Shown one piece after another: positions 24,956 through 35,140 of a stretch of DNA of 64,000 nucleotides. Source of the DNA: Flavobacterium sp. ENC (GTDB lineage: Bacteria; Bacteroidota; Bacteroidia; Flavobacteriales; Flavobacteriaceae). The DNA lies in contig NZ_JAJMOY010000003.1 in assembly GCF_020991415.1 (NCBI RefSeq), forward strand, positions 186,001-250,000, written 5' to 3'. Numbering within the stretch: position 1 is the first letter of the stretch; each line of letters begins with the position of its first letter. Below the pieces are notes generated by a model. That model made no database searches and was not told where the DNA came from. It saw nothing but the letters and a program-made list of their open reading frames with translations. A program made the translations under genes and the position numbers.

Positions 24956-27022
24956 ATGACTCAAAAAAATACAGCTTCTGTTTCTGCTACGTTTAAAAAG
25001 ATGACCATAAAAGCGATTCTTTCCGTTCTTTTCTTTTTTATTGTTTACCTGACCTTGATTTTCTCAGGAATTGGCCTGACTATTCTGGCTGGCTATTGCG
25101 GTCTGATGATCATAATTGCAAAACCTATGTTTGTGACTATTATGATTGGCGCGGGATTGTTATGCATGGGAATTCTGGTACTCATTTTTTTGTTCAAATT
25201 TATTTTTGTAAAAAATGTTGTCGATCGTTCTCATTTAATTGAAATTACGAAAGAAGAAGAACCGGAATTGTTTGCGTTTATTGGTGAAATTGTAAAGTCA
25301 GTAAAAACAGATTTTCCTAAAAAAGTGTATTTGTCTTCCGATGTTAATGCTTCGGTTTTTTACGATTCTAATTTCTGGAGCATGTTTCTTCCTATCAAGA
25401 AAAATCTTCAAATTGGTGTTGGACTTATCAATTCAGTTTCAGAATTAGAACTTAAAGCTATTCTGGCGCATGAATTTGGACACTTTTCACAACGAAGCAT
25501 GAAAGTAGGAAGTTATGTTTACAATGTAAACAGGATTATTCACAATATGTTATACGATAATGATTCGTATCATTCTATTGCCCAAAGCTGGGGAAGTGTA
25601 AATGGATATTTTGCTTTTTTTGCGGGACTGGCCGTAAAAATAGTGCAGGGAATTCAATGGGTTTTAAGACAGGTTTATCAGGTGGTCAACTTAAGTTATT
25701 ACGGTTTGTCCAGACAAATGGAATTTCATGCAGATGCTGTTGCCGCGGGAGTGACCGGCTCTCAGCCTTTGATTACTTCGTTATTGCGTCTGGATTTGGC
25801 AGATCATTCTTTCAACAGGGTATTGGATTATTATGGAAACAAAATTCCAAACTCTATTGCTACAAAAAATGTATACGAACAACAGACTTTGGTCATGAAT
25901 TTTATTGCTGCTAAAAGTAAATTAGAAGTTCAGGACGATTTACCACAATTGACTACAGATTTCCTGAATCGCTACAATAAATCAAAGCTTACTATAGAAA
26001 ACAAATGGGACACACATCCTAGCATTGAAGACAGGATTTCAGAACTGCAAAAATTAAATATAGAAAAACCACTGGAAAATAAAAGATTAGCCACCTGTCT
26101 GCTAAACGATCGTATTGACCTGCAAAGTAAATTTACCGATAAACTGTTTTCGGCAGTTTCATATCCGGATGCTGTTGTTTACAATAAAAACGAGCAGTTT
26201 TTTGAAGAGTTTGAAAGTGAGTTCTTATCAGGTTCGTTTAATGAAATTTACAATCATTATTATGATAATAAAAATCCAAATTTATTTGATTTAGAAGCTA
26301 CGGAATTTACTTCTTCGGAAAAATACGAATTGAGTGATTTGTTTAGTAATGCCTCAATTGATTTGGTTTTCAGTTCGATTTCATTAGAAAAGGACATTAA
26401 TCTTTTGGAGCAAATTGCTAATGGATTGTACAAAATAAAATCATTCAATTATGATGGTCATAAAATTTCATCAAAAAATTGCAGTGAGCTTATTGATAAA
26501 CTTAAGGTTGATTTAAAAGAAATCAAAGACAAAATTCTTAAAAATGATACTGCCATTTATTCTTATTTTAAGGAGCTGGCAGATAAGCAGCATAAAGGAG
26601 AAGAGTTAAAAAGACAATATAAAGAGTTTTTTGACCTGGATAAGCATTACGATGAAGATTTCGGGTATTATATTAAGATGTTAAATGTCTCTGAATTTAT
26701 GCATCATGTAGCCACTTTTGATGTTATTGAAAAAAATATGGTTTTGCTAAAAAAAGAAGAAAAGCAATTTAGGATTCAGATCGAAAAGATCTTGGGGAAT
26801 GATATTTACAGAAAAGCTATTACAACTGATATGAGAGTAGCATTCGATAAATATTTGTCTGAAGAATGGGTTTATTTTAATGGTAATCAATATTTGGACG
26901 AAGTTTTACAGTTGCTGTCCAGATCAATGAATGATTATCAGGATGTTTTGTCAAAAACATTTTTTCAGGCCAAAAAAGAACTTTTAGAGTATCAAGCTCA
27001 ACTTTTAAACTATCATGAATAA
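24956..27022 (+). CDS. M48-family membrane zinc metallopeptidase
   Basis: A 688-residue membrane peptidase. Two hydrophobic segments lie near residues 20-95, then the cytoplasmic or periplasmic catalytic domain with AILAHEFGHFSQ (HEXXH zinc site) and the third ligand Glu in RQMEFHADAVAAG. The catalytic part ends near residue 350; the remaining half is a long helical, charged region without recognised domain, much longer than in HtpX. M48 enzymes of this kind degrade membrane or periplasmic proteins. The start at 24956 is chosen over an in-frame ATG inside the thioesterase gene. It overlaps the next gene (menF) by 8 bp, so the two are translationally coupled. Confidence 0.85.
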   Translation: MTQKNTASVSATFKKMTIKAILSVLFFFIVYLTLIFSGIGLTILAGYCGLMIIIAKPMFVTIMIGAGLLCMGILVLIFLFKFIFVKNVVDRSHLIEITKEEEPELFAFIGEIVKSVKTDFPKKVYLSSDVNASVFYDSNFWSMFLPIKKNLQIGVGLINSVSELELKAILAHEFGHFSQRSMKVGSYVYNVNRIIHNMLYDNDSYHSIAQSWGSVNGYFAFFAGLAVKIVQGIQWVLRQVYQVVNLSYYGLSRQMEFHADAVAAGVTGSQPLITSLLRLDLADHSFNRVLDYYGNKIPNSIATKNVYEQQTLVMNFIAAKSKLEVQDDLPQLTTDFLNRYNKSKLTIENKWDTHPSIEDRISELQKLNIEKPLENKRLATCLLNDRIDLQSKFTDKLFSAVSYPDAVVYNKNEQFFEEFESEFLSGSFNEIYNHYYDNKNPNLFDLEATEFTSSEKYELSDLFSNASIDLVFSSISLEKDINLLEQIANGLYKIKSFNYDGHKISSKNCSELIDKLKVDLKEIKDKILKNDTAIYSYFKELADKQHKGEELKRQYKEFFDLDKHYDEDFGYYIKMLNVSEFMHHVATFDVIEKNMVLLKKEEKQFRIQIEKILGNDIYRKAITTDMRVAFDKYLSEEWVYFNGNQYLDEVLQLLSRSMNDYQDVLSKTFFQAKKELLEYQAQLLNYHE

Positions 27023-28079
27023 TTTCTTTTCAAAAATAAAATTACATAAAGAACAAAATTTACCCTTTGTACTTTATTCCAAACCCAATTCCACTAAAAT
27101 GATTGGGCTGTTACAACAAAATAATATACTGCATACCGTTTCTGATTTTACCGAAAAAGGATTTGTATTTGCTTCTTTTGATGAAAAGCAACTGATCCTG
27201 ATTCCGGAAAACGAATCTGAAATCATGACTGCTGAACAGGAAAATATTGAGTTCAGTCCGGTTGAAAGGAACGATGCAGATTTTGATCCGGTTGCTAAAA
27301 AACAGTATGAAGACTTAGTTGCCAAAGGAATTCAGGCAATTAAAAACGAAGAATTCAAAAAAGTGGTATTGTCACGAAGCGAAAGTGTGGATGTAACCGA
27401 TTTCGATTTTGTGATGACTTTCCAGCAATTGATTCAATTGTATCCGACTACTTTTAGTTATTGCTTTTTTCATCCCGAAATCGGTTTTTGGATGGGAGCA
27501 ACGCCTGAACAATTACTAAAAGCCAACGGAAACGTATTTGAAACCACTGCTTTGGCCGGAACGCAGAAAGCCAACTTCGAAGCGGAAATTTCCTGGCAGC
27601 AAAAAGAAAAAGACGAACAGCAATATGTAACCGATTTTATTGTAAAAAGATTGCGTGAAGTCGCTTTGTCGGTTCAGGTAACGGAGCCTTACAGCATCAA
27701 AGCAGGATCGATCTGGCATATTAAAACCGATATTTCGGGTGTTTTAAATGACAATTCAACTTTGGAAGAAGTAATTGACACTTTGCATCCAACGCCTGCC
27801 GTTTGCGGTTTGCCTAAAAAGAAAGCAAAAGCCTTTATCATTGAAAACGAGAACTATGACCGGACTTTTTATACGGGTTTTTTAGGCGAATTAAACAGCA
27901 GCCTGGCATCAAACGCGATAAGCTCGGATTTATTTGTAAATTTACGAAGCATGCAGCTTAAGGATGATAAAGCTATTTTATACATGGGCTGCGGCATCAC
28001 CAAAGAAAGTATTCCTGAGAAAGAGTGGGAGGAAAGCGTCAATAAGTCGATGACGATGAAAAGAGTTTTGAGGAAGTGA
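27015..28079 (+). CDS. menF: Isochorismate synthase
   Basis: Converts chorismate to isochorismate, first step of menaquinone synthesis in the cytoplasm. The 354-residue chorismate-binding domain carries GFWMGATPEQLLK, the strand FETTALAGTQK with the catalytic region, WHIKTDISG, and HPTPAVCGLPKKKA, all diagnostic of the MenF/EntC/DhbC group. The C-terminal SMQLKDDKAILYMGCGIT corresponds to the conserved GxGI loop. Flavobacteria use menaquinone, and no siderophore genes adjoin, so MenF is more likely than EntC. Coupled by an 8-bp overlap to the upstream peptidase gene. Confidence 0.9.
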   Translation: MNNFFSKIKLHKEQNLPFVLYSKPNSTKMIGLLQQNNILHTVSDFTEKGFVFASFDEKQLILIPENESEIMTAEQENIEFSPVERNDADFDPVAKKQYEDLVAKGIQAIKNEEFKKVVLSRSESVDVTDFDFVMTFQQLIQLYPTTFSYCFFHPEIGFWMGATPEQLLKANGNVFETTALAGTQKANFEAEISWQQKEKDEQQYVTDFIVKRLREVALSVQVTEPYSIKAGSIWHIKTDISGVLNDNSTLEEVIDTLHPTPAVCGLPKKKAKAFIIENENYDRTFYTGFLGELNSSLASNAISSDLFVNLRSMQLKDDKAILYMGCGITKESIPEKEWEESVNKSMTMKRVLRK

Positions 28080-28090
28080 AAAAAATAGTG

Positions 28091-28186
28091 TCAGTCTCAG
28101 TTTACAGCCGCACTGCATACTGAGACTGCGACTGCGACCGAGACTGAAAACTGCGACCCAAAACCTGAAACCTGAAACCTGAAACA
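28091..28186. repeat. GAGACTG and CCTGAAA short tandem repeats
   Basis: GCGACTG/GAGACTG copies (28091-28150), including an inverted pair around a GCCGCACTGC centre, are followed by three CCTGAAA units (28163-28185). Same families as at 46120-46231. Confidence 0.7.
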
Positions 28187-28205
28187 AAAAAAACAAAAAA
28201 ACAAA

Positions 28206-28922
28206 ATGAAATTAGATATACTAGCCTTTGGCGCACACCCGGACGATGTAGAATTAGGTTGTGCCGGAACTATTTTAAAAGAAGTATCACTGGGTAAAAA
28301 AGTCGGCATCGTGGATTTAACACGCGGTGAACTGGGTACACGTGGTACGGCTGAAATCAGAGACGAAGAGGCCGCCGCCGCCGCAAAAATATTAGGGGTC
28401 GTGGTTCGTGAAAATCTGGCGATGCGTGACGGCTTTTTTGCCAATGACGAAAAACATCAGCTGGAAGTCATTAGGATGATCCGAAAGTACAAACCTGAAA
28501 TCGTTTTGTGCAATGCCATTGACGACCGTCATATCGACCACGGTAAGGGAAGTAAGTTGGTTTCCGATGCATGCTTCTTGTCGGGACTGATGAAAATTGA
28601 AACTTCACTTGACGGCGTAAACCAGGAAGCCTGGAGACCCAAAGTAGTATACCATTATATTCAGTGGAAAAACATTGAGCCGGATTTCGTGGTAGATATC
28701 ACCGGCTTTGAACAGAAAAAAATAGAAGCAATCCTGGCTTATAAAACACAATTTTATGATGCGAATTCGAAAGAACCTGCGACACCCATTACAAGCAAAA
28801 ACTTCCTGGAAAGCTTAAATTACCGTGCGCAGGACTTAGGAAGGCTTGTTGGGAAAGATTTTGCGGAAGGATTTACTGTTGAAAGGTGTTTGGCAGTCAA
28901 TAGCTTAGAAAATTTGATGTAA
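28206..28922 (+). CDS. bshB1: Bacillithiol biosynthesis deacetylase BshB1
   Basis: Zinc-dependent LmbE-family deacetylase of 238 residues that removes the acetyl group from GlcNAc-malate, the second step of bacillithiol synthesis. AHPDD near the N-terminus and the later DDRHIDHGKGS supply the zinc ligands; LDILAFGAHPDDVELGCAG and KTQFYDANSKEP are typical of BshB1 from Bacteroidota. Bacillithiol is the low-molecular-weight thiol of many members of this phylum. No other bsh gene is in the window. Transcribed alone or from readthrough of menF across the repeat at 28091. Confidence 0.92.
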   Translation: MKLDILAFGAHPDDVELGCAGTILKEVSLGKKVGIVDLTRGELGTRGTAEIRDEEAAAAAKILGVVVRENLAMRDGFFANDEKHQLEVIRMIRKYKPEIVLCNAIDDRHIDHGKGSKLVSDACFLSGLMKIETSLDGVNQEAWRPKVVYHYIQWKNIEPDFVVDITGFEQKKIEAILAYKTQFYDANSKEPATPITSKNFLESLNYRAQDLGRLVGKDFAEGFTVERCLAVNSLENLM

Positions 28923-28938
28923 TTTTTTCAAATTTTTC

Positions 28939-28969
28939 TTTGTAGAAGTAAACCTTTGTTATATATTTG
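28939..28969 (+). promoter_or_regulatory. Promoter of tRNA-His
   Basis: TTTG at 28939-28942, a 19-bp spacer and TATATTTG at 28962-28969, the full Bacteroidota consensus, ending 17 bases before the tRNA. Confidence 0.75.
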
Positions 28970-28986
28970 CAACCGCTAAGCAAAAT

Positions 28987-29061
28987 GGTGGTTGTAGCTC
29001 AGCTGGTTAGAGTAGCGGTTTGTGGTGCCGCGGGTCGCCGGTTCGAACCCGGTCAGCCACC
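28987..29061 (+). tRNA. tRNA-His (anticodon GTG)
   Basis: A complete cloverleaf: acceptor 28988-28994 with 29054-29060, D arm 28997-29013, anticodon stem 29015-29019 with 29027-29031 and anticodon GTG at 29022-29024, T arm 29037-29053 with loop TTCGAAC. The extra G at -1 (28987) opposite C73 (29061) is the hallmark of tRNA-His. The CCA end is not encoded. Confidence 0.96.
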
Positions 29062-29070
29062 CAGAAATTT

Positions 29071-29096
29071 AAAGCCTTGAAGAAATTCAAGGCTTT
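29071..29096 (+). terminator. Terminator after tRNA-His
   Basis: An 11-bp stem (29071-29081 with 29086-29096) closed by the stable tetraloop GAAA and running into a T tract. Confidence 0.85.
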
Positions 29097-29241
29097 TTTT
29101 GTGCGATTAATTTAAATCGAAGTTTTAAATTACAATTCTTAAATTCCAAATTCCAAGTTCGAAATCTCAAATCCAAAATTTTAAATTCCAAATCAAATTT
29201 TTTCAATAGAATTGGATCAACATTATTGTCTCATTTCCGAT

Positions 29242-29455
29242 AAGATTTTTTACCCGCACCAAAATTGGAATTTGGAATTTAAATATTGAAATTTACTTTT
29301 CTTGCATCTCCGCAAGATTTTTTATCCGCACCAAAATTGGAATTTGGAATTTAAATATTGAAATTTACTTTTTTTGCATCTCCTCAAGATTTTTTATCCG
29401 CACCAAAATTGGAATTTGGAATTTAAATATTGGAATTTTACTTTTTTTTGGACAC
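29242..29455. repeat. Three tandem 72-bp repeats
   Basis: Units start at 29242, 29314 and 29386. Each holds AAGATTTTTTAnCCGCACC, AAATTGGAATTTGGAATTTA and a TTGCATCTCC tail. Between the tRNA terminator and this array (29100-29241) the same TTCCAAATTC words occur in scrambled, partly inverted form. Non-coding. Confidence 0.85.
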
Positions 29456-29462
29456 AAAAAAA

Positions 29463-29482
29463 GCACAACATACAAGTTGTGC
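29463..29482 (-). terminator. Terminator of the metalloprotease gene
   Basis: GCACAAC / GTTGTGC stem with loop ATACAA; on the minus strand it runs into a T tract. It lies 32 bp beyond the stop codon at 29514. Confidence 0.7.
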
Positions 29483-29513
29483 CTTAATTGGTTTATTATA
29501 TTTGGTTGTAGTA

Positions 29514-30362
29514 TTATCTTATTTCCTCGAAAGTGGTTCCCTGTTTAATATCTCCGCTGTTAAACCCTTTTTTGAACCAGTACATTCTTTGTTCTGATGT
29601 ACCATGAGTAAAGGAATCAGGTACTACATGGCCCTGCATTTTGCTCTGAATGGCATCATCTCCAACTGCATTTGCAGCGCTTAAAGCTTCTTCTATATCT
29701 CCGGCATCTAGATTCTCTTTATTGTAATGGGCCCATACTCCGGCATAAAAGTCAGCCTGCAATTCCAAAGCTACAGAAAGTTTATTAGCTTCAGCTTCGC
29801 TTTTGCCTTGTTGTTCTTCACGCATTTTTTCTGAAGTCCCGAGTAAGGTCTGAATGTGGTGGCCAATTTCATGCGATATCACATACGCAATTGCAAAGTC
29901 ACCACCCTTGGCTCCGAATTTTGTTTTTAGTTCTTCAAAGAAGTCCAGATCCATATATACTTTTCTGTCACCGGGACAGTAAAAGGGTCCCGAAGCAGAG
30001 GATGCTCCCCCGCAGGCTGTTTCTACAGAACCTCTGAAAAGGACTAATTTTGGCTTTTCGTACGTCATGCCATTTTCTTCGAATATCCTGCTCCAGGTGT
30101 CTTCATTGTAGGCTAAGACAACCCTCACAAAGTCACCCATTTCTTTCTCTTCTTTGCTTAGCGGTGCTGCTGCTTCAGTTTGCTGTTGTCCGCCCTGCAT
30201 TTGCTGTAATACATTCCCAACCGTCTGGCCGGTTTCACCACCAAAAACGTTTAGCAACAAAATAATGATACCAATAACTCCGCCTCCTACGGCAACTTTT
30301 CCGCCGGATAAGCCTCTTCGGTCTTCAACGTTATCACTTTGTCTTCTGCCTAGCCACTTCAT
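29514..30362 (-). CDS. Neutral zinc metallopeptidase (YpfJ-like)
   Basis: A 282-residue single-pass membrane peptidase. A short basic N-terminus (MKWLGRRQSDNVEDRRG) is followed by a hydrophobic helix (GGVIGIIILLLNVFG, about 27-45), a Gln-rich linker and a periplasmic catalytic domain with ISHEIGHHIQTLLG (HEXXH) and the downstream ELQADFYAGVWAHY that supplies the third zinc ligand. YETACGGASSASGPFYCPGD is characteristic of this uncharacterised neutral zinc peptidase family. Physiological substrate is unknown. Monocistronic. Confidence 0.9.
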   Translation of the reverse strand: MKWLGRRQSDNVEDRRGLSGGKVAVGGGVIGIIILLLNVFGGETGQTVGNVLQQMQGGQQQTEAAAPLSKEEKEMGDFVRVVLAYNEDTWSRIFEENGMTYEKPKLVLFRGSVETACGGASSASGPFYCPGDRKVYMDLDFFEELKTKFGAKGGDFAIAYVISHEIGHHIQTLLGTSEKMREEQQGKSEAEANKLSVALELQADFYAGVWAHYNKENLDAGDIEEALSAANAVGDDAIQSKMQGHVVPDSFTHGTSEQRMYWFKKGFNSGDIKQGTTFEEIR

Positions 30363-30452
30363 AGTATATTGTTTTAATGGTTGTTGTAATTTTAGTTGTA
30401 CGAATTTATAGATTTTTTTGAAAATACAGTTATAGCACAGGATTAACTTTTT

Positions 30453-33400
30453 CTATTTTATCCATTTCGACAATGCTTCTTCAACAGTACCGCGAATAAT
30501 GGGCTTTGAGATGTAATCGTTCATTCCGGCGGAGATACATTTGTTTCGTTCGTCTTTTTCCGCACCGGCTGTAACAGCGATTATCGGAATGCTTTTACCC
30601 GTTAATGTATTCCTGATGGCCCTTGTCGCTTCATAACCGTTCATGATCGGCATCTGGATGTCCATAAAAACCAGGTCCGGGCTTATGTTTTCAATTTGAT
30701 TTACTGCTTCATACCCATTTTCACATTCGTAAATAAGCGTATTGATATTCAGGTTTTTCAGGATTGTTTTCAGCAACAGCATGTTTACTTTGTTGTCTTC
30801 GACAATTAAGATGCTTAATTTTTTTTGATTGGAATAGTAATTCAGATCAAATTCCTTATTGATGGTTTTAGATACAATTTTGTATTTCTCGTTGATGCTT
30901 TTATGGCTGATATTTAAATTCAGGTCGAAATAAAAATTACTTCCTTCGTTTATTTTGCTTTTAAGCTGTAAACGGCTTTCCATCAGCGCCAGCAGCTGAT
31001 TGGAGATGGTTAGTCCTAAACCGGTTCCTCCGAATTTTCGTGTTGTGGAGCTGTCTTCCTGAGAAAAAGCCTTGAATATTTTCTTCTGGTTTTTTTCGAG
31101 TATGCCAATTCCGGTGTCCACGACCGAAAATCGAATGATGTAATTATCCTCTGATTTTTGCTCAATAACAGAAACATTTAATTTGATGCTGCCTTCGTTT
31201 GTAAACTTAATGGCATTGGATAGAAGGTTGATCAGAATCTGTTTTAAACGTACAATGTCTGTCCAGATGTATTTCGGGACATTTGGATCAACGTTCAGTT
31301 CAAGTTGAAGACTTTTTTGGTTGGATTCATAAACGATTAAGTCAAATATTTGGCCTAATATTTTCTGAATGTCGTAGAGGTCTATAAAAAGTTCCAGTTT
31401 TCCGGCCTCAATTTTAGAAAAATCAAGGATGTCATTGATGATTTCCAGTAAAGAATGCGCCGATTGATTGATGGTCGTCATGTACTTTTCCTGAATTTCT
31501 TCCAGATTGGTTTTCATCAGTAAATGGGTAAATCCGATAATTCCATTCAACGGCGTACGAATTTCATGAGACATATTGGCCAGGAAATCAGATTTTGACT
31601 TATTGGCTGCTTCTGCCAGTTCTTTGGCTTTGATGGCATCTTCACTTTCTTTGATTTTCGCCTGGTTTCTGTTTCGGTCTAAAGCGGATGAAATGTTGTT
31701 GGCAAGTGTCTGGAAAATGTAGATTTCATCGTCCGTCCATTTTCTTTCTTTAGTGCAATCATCAAAACCGATAAAACCGGAAAAGTTATTATTGGCATAC
31801 AAAGGCAAAATCAAAATGGACTTGATTTCGTTGGTGACCAGTAAATTTTTGAAAAAAGTATCCTCGAGGTTTTGTGTTAAGGTGCTTAAAACTTTTTTAC
31901 TTTGGGAATGTTCAATTATTTCTTTTAAATTTTCTTCCGTAAAATTTTGCAGCTCTGTTATCTGATGTTTTACGCCATCTCTGGACCATTTGTATTGCTG
32001 GCTAATGGTTTTGGTTTCAAAATCTTTTTCGTAATAAAAGATATGATCGACATTCGAGGCTTCACCAATAATTTCGTAAGTTTCCTCAAACATCTTTTGC
32101 GTACTTTTACTCATTAAAAACTTTTCCGTACAAAGTGCCAGTGCAGAAAGCAGTTCACTTTTCAGTTCCAGTTTTTTCTCTGCTTTAAGCCGCATTTGAG
32201 ATGAAATTGCCAGGGAAATGACATCTGATATGGTTCGGGCGTAATTGATGTCTTCATTGTCCCAGTCCCGTTTTTCTTCGGTACTTTCAAAACAAGCTAC
32301 ACCTGCCAGCTGCCCGTTGAGAAAAATGGGCACGTCCAGCATTGATTTTATTTTATTCTGAATGAAATAAACTTCCTTAAATTCAGAGGTTTCCAGTTTG
32401 TTGAAAACATCCGGAGCGTTTATAATGGCTTTGTTTTTTAAGGTTTCAAAATAAATCGGATACGATTCCTTATCGAGAATATTTTTATCACTTAGGGTCT
32501 GATTGTCCCAGCTAAATAAGTTTTTGCAGGTGATAATATCATTGGAGTACCGCCAGAAACTAACTCTGTTTGTTTTAGATACTGTTGCAGCTTCCTGAAT
32601 GATATAATCGATTACGGTTTGAAAATTACTGTAATTTCGAAAATCGGTCGTCGATAATTTTTTGGTGGAGTTGTTGTAGGATTCAATTTTTTCAAGACGT
32701 CTTTTTTTCTCGTTTTCGATGTCTTTTATTTCAGTAATATCCCTTGCGATACCTGCAAAACCGATAGTCTGGCCCAGGTCATTCTTGCGAATAATTACCT
32801 TTTGGGAAATCCATAATTCTTCGCCGTTTTTCTTTAAAATCGGGATTTCAATCGTTGGATAGTTGATTTCGTTCTGCTCGAGGTTTTCGTAAAAGTCAAC
32901 CGCATTTTTTATATAATCCTCATGAATGAAATTGGAATAATGCTGCATGATAATCTCATGCTCAAAATATCCGAGAATAGAAAACCCAAATTCATTTACA
33001 AAAGTAAAATAACCATCTACATTTATTTCAAATATGATATCCGTAGCGGTCTGAATCAGGTTTTTGTATTGATCCTGAACGATAATCTGCTCCGTAACGT
33101 CCTGGCCAATACTGATAATTAAGTCTTCAGAAAACTTTTTATCTTTCCACTGGATGTATTTGTACTCACCGTTTTTATTTTTTAATTTCTGGATATAGAG
33201 TTTGTTATCAATTTGATTCTTATTGTGGTTTTCCTTTATGAATTCCTGGTCTTCCGTCAGTTTCCAGAATTTCATTGCCATCACTTCATCCGGAAGATAT
33301 CCTAAAATGGAAGTAATTGTTTCGCTGCAAAACAGTATTTCCCCTTTTTGATTTGTCGCAATGGTCAGGGAATTTCCTTTGTGCACAATTTCATTTGTAA

Positions 33401-34136
33401 ATCTGAAATTATCACGACTGTTTAATAAAACGGCATATTTTACCTGATTGATAATAAAAATCAGAATTGAAAAATTGATTAATAATATCGAGGACTTTAA
33501 TGGAATTAAATGAAAAACAATTGTTATAATCTGAAATGTAAAAGCCAGTGCAACAAAAAACCAATACATTCTGATTGGTTTTAAAATATTATAAGCAAAG
33601 AAGAATGAAATCAAAAAAACAATAATCGGCACCACATCATTTGAAAGGTACACGATATTGAATGCAACATAGGAAATGTAAATAAAGAAGGAAAAGATAA
33701 AAATGGGCTGGATCTTATCTCTCAATGCTTTTATTTTATCGGTTACAAAATAAACCGCCAGCACAAAAAAACCGATGGCGGAATTTGTAATTAATAAACT
33801 TTTGGGTCTAATCTTAAAGATTTCATTGATAATTTCAATGACAATAATGGCGATCCCAAAGAATAAAATATAGAGTTGATATTCCCTGCTCGTGGTGTCA
33901 TCTTCTTTTCTTTTTTCGATGAAATACCCGATTTTAGCTTTAATTCTGAAAAACTGATAAATCAGTAAAGTAAGAAATCCGACTAAGGATAATCCTAAAA
34001 TAATGATTTTCGGATTGTTATAGAAAATAATATCAGAATTGATTACAAACCAGTTCAATCCGCCTGATTTCAGGGCATCTCCAAAAATGGCGATTCCTGA
34101 AATCAGTGAATGAATACAACTATAGTTTTGTACCAT
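30453..34136 (-). CDS. Hybrid sensor histidine kinase/response regulator with PAS and GAF domains
   Basis: A 1227-residue membrane sensor. About eight hydrophobic segments fill residues 1-240. Two PAS domains follow (about 250-345 and 355-470, with [15 protein letters not shown] and ILGYFEHEI), then two GAF domains (about 510-650 and 660-820), a HisKA dimerisation domain with [19 protein letters not shown] near 850, an HATPase domain ([24 protein letters not shown]) and a C-terminal receiver with the phospho-aspartate in [16 protein letters not shown]. All catalytic motifs are intact. No DNA-binding response regulator adjoins, so the output partner is elsewhere. The ligand is unknown. Confidence 0.92.
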   Translation of the reverse strand: MVQNYSCIHSLISGIAIFGDALKSGGLNWFVINSDIIFYNNPKIIILGLSLVGFLTLLIYQFFRIKAKIGYFIEKRKEDDTTSREYQLYILFFGIAIIVIEIINEIFKIRPKSLLITNSAIGFFVLAVYFVTDKIKALRDKIQPIFIFSFFIYISYVAFNIVYLSNDVVPIIVFLISFFFAYNILKPIRMYWFFVALAFTFQIITIVFHLIPLKSSILLINFSILIFIINQVKYAVLLNSRDNFRFTNEIVHKGNSLTIATNQKGEILFCSETITSILGYLPDEVMAMKFWKLTEDQEFIKENHNKNQIDNKLYIQKLKNKNGEYKYIQWKDKKFSEDLIISIGQDVTEQIIVQDQYKNLIQTATDIIFEINVDGYFTFVNEFGFSILGYFEHEIIMQHYSNFIHEDYIKNAVDFYENLEQNEINYPTIEIPILKKNGEELWISQKVIIRKNDLGQTIGFAGIARDITEIKDIENEKKRRLEKIESYNNSTKKLSTTDFRNYSNFQTVIDYIIQEAATVSKTNRVSFWRYSNDIITCKNLFSWDNQTLSDKNILDKESYPIYFETLKNKAIINAPDVFNKLETSEFKEVYFIQNKIKSMLDVPIFLNGQLAGVACFESTEEKRDWDNEDINYARTISDVISLAISSQMRLKAEKKLELKSELLSALALCTEKFLMSKSTQKMFEETYEIIGEASNVDHIFYYEKDFETKTISQQYKWSRDGVKHQITELQNFTEENLKEIIEHSQSKKVLSTLTQNLEDTFFKNLLVTNEIKSILILPLYANNNFSGFIGFDDCTKERKWTDDEIYIFQTLANNISSALDRNRNQAKIKESEDAIKAKELAEAANKSKSDFLANMSHEIRTPLNGIIGFTHLLMKTNLEEIQEKYMTTINQSAHSLLEIINDILDFSKIEAGKLELFIDLYDIQKILGQIFDLIVYESNQKSLQLELNVDPNVPKYIWTDIVRLKQILINLLSNAIKFTNEGSIKLNVSVIEQKSEDNYIIRFSVVDTGIGILEKNQKKIFKAFSQEDSSTTRKFGGTGLGLTISNQLLALMESRLQLKSKINEGSNFYFDLNLNISHKSINEKYKIVSKTINKEFDLNYYSNQKKLSILIVEDNKVNMLLLKTILKNLNINTLIYECENGYEAVNQIENISPDLVFMDIQMPIMNGYEATRAIRNTLTGKSIPIIAVTAGAEKDERNKCISAGMNDYISKPIIRGTVEEALSKWIK

Positions 34137-34224
34137 AGTATTTGGGGGATATTTGGTTTAGTAAATAGCTTTTTTAAGTTTCTAAACGGAGTAGGTTAAG
34201 CCCCTTTTTTATTTTAGAAAATTT

Positions 34225-35022
34225 TTAATTATAGGAATCCGACTGACCAATAGAATCAATGGAATTTTCATCTTCATCATTTAATATAATAGCTCTGTAA
34301 ATCGCATAATTTACGGAGTATGTAAGCGGAATTGTAAATACGATACCAATGCAACAGCCAATAAAACCAACCATAGAAGCCAGTCCTCCAACAATTACCA
34401 AAAGAAGAATTACGAAGGGTTGTTTGCTCACAATCATAACGCTCGATTTGATCGCTTCTATTGCGTTCAGTTCACCAAAAATAATAAGCGGAAGGGTCAA
34501 GGTTGTAAATAAGGTGATCACGATTGTAATGATAGTATCGACAAACATAATACCCAACAAACTAAAGCCAACTGAAATTAATCCTCCCAGCAAAGAGATG
34601 GATAAGGCCGCTATAAAAAGATTCGGAAAGTGGCGTGAGTTGTAATAGGAAAAAATAGTAGAAACATTAAAAGCTTCATCTTTGTCGGCACAATCGGCCA
34701 TTTTTAGAAATCCAGCCGTAAACGGACTTAAAAATGCTGAGACAAATGCGATTACCAGTGTATAAATCAGCAAGACTGAATTATCCGTTTGTTCGCTTTG
34801 CAGGTTTTTAAAGAATTGTTCGTTAAAATGTTCAACACCGTATAGTGCCACTAAAATTCCTCCTCCAAGGAAAAAAGCTAAAATCGAAAATACGAGTAAT
34901 ATTAATCCTGCATAAAGTGCTATTTTTTTATAGTTTTCGAAAGCGTGGTTGAAAACATTCGAAAAATCTAATGAATAGCCATTTTTCCTAATGTCTTCGA
35001 TTTGGTCAAGTGTAGATTTCAT
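34225..35022 (-). CDS. Integral membrane protein of unknown function
   Basis: A 265-residue protein with about six hydrophobic helices: IALYAGLILLVFSILAFFLGG, VLLIYTLVIAFVSAFL, NLFIAALSISLLGGLISV, ITIVITLFTTLTLPLII, FVILLLVIVGGLASMVGF and the following segment. An amphipathic N-terminal stretch (IEDIRKNGYSLDFSNVFNHA) precedes the first. The pattern and the AIEAIKSSVMIVSKQPFVI element resemble DUF4013/DUF975-like membrane proteins, but I do not claim the family. It lies 90 bp upstream of the sensor kinase gene on the same strand and could be co-transcribed. Confidence 0.7.
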   Translation of the reverse strand: MKSTLDQIEDIRKNGYSLDFSNVFNHAFENYKKIALYAGLILLVFSILAFFLGGGILVALYGVEHFNEQFFKNLQSEQTDNSVLLIYTLVIAFVSAFLSPFTAGFLKMADCADKDEAFNVSTIFSYYNSRHFPNLFIAALSISLLGGLISVGFSLLGIMFVDTIITIVITLFTTLTLPLIIFGELNAIEAIKSSVMIVSKQPFVILLLVIVGGLASMVGFIGCCIGIVFTIPLTYSVNYAIYRAIILNDEDENSIDSIGQSDSYN

Positions 35023-35140
35023 TTTTTTGAGTAAAATTGTGTTATAGTCTGTTTTATTTAATGTTATTCAGACGTAAATATAATATTTTTAATCAATTCC
35101 ATAAAAGAATCTACAAAACATTACTAAAATGTTTTAGTGC

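Noticed and set aside
28987..29455. Integrated element attached to tRNA-His
   Set aside because: No integrase gene and no repeat of the tRNA 3' end follow. The downstream DNA is only short repeats and a housekeeping-type gene.
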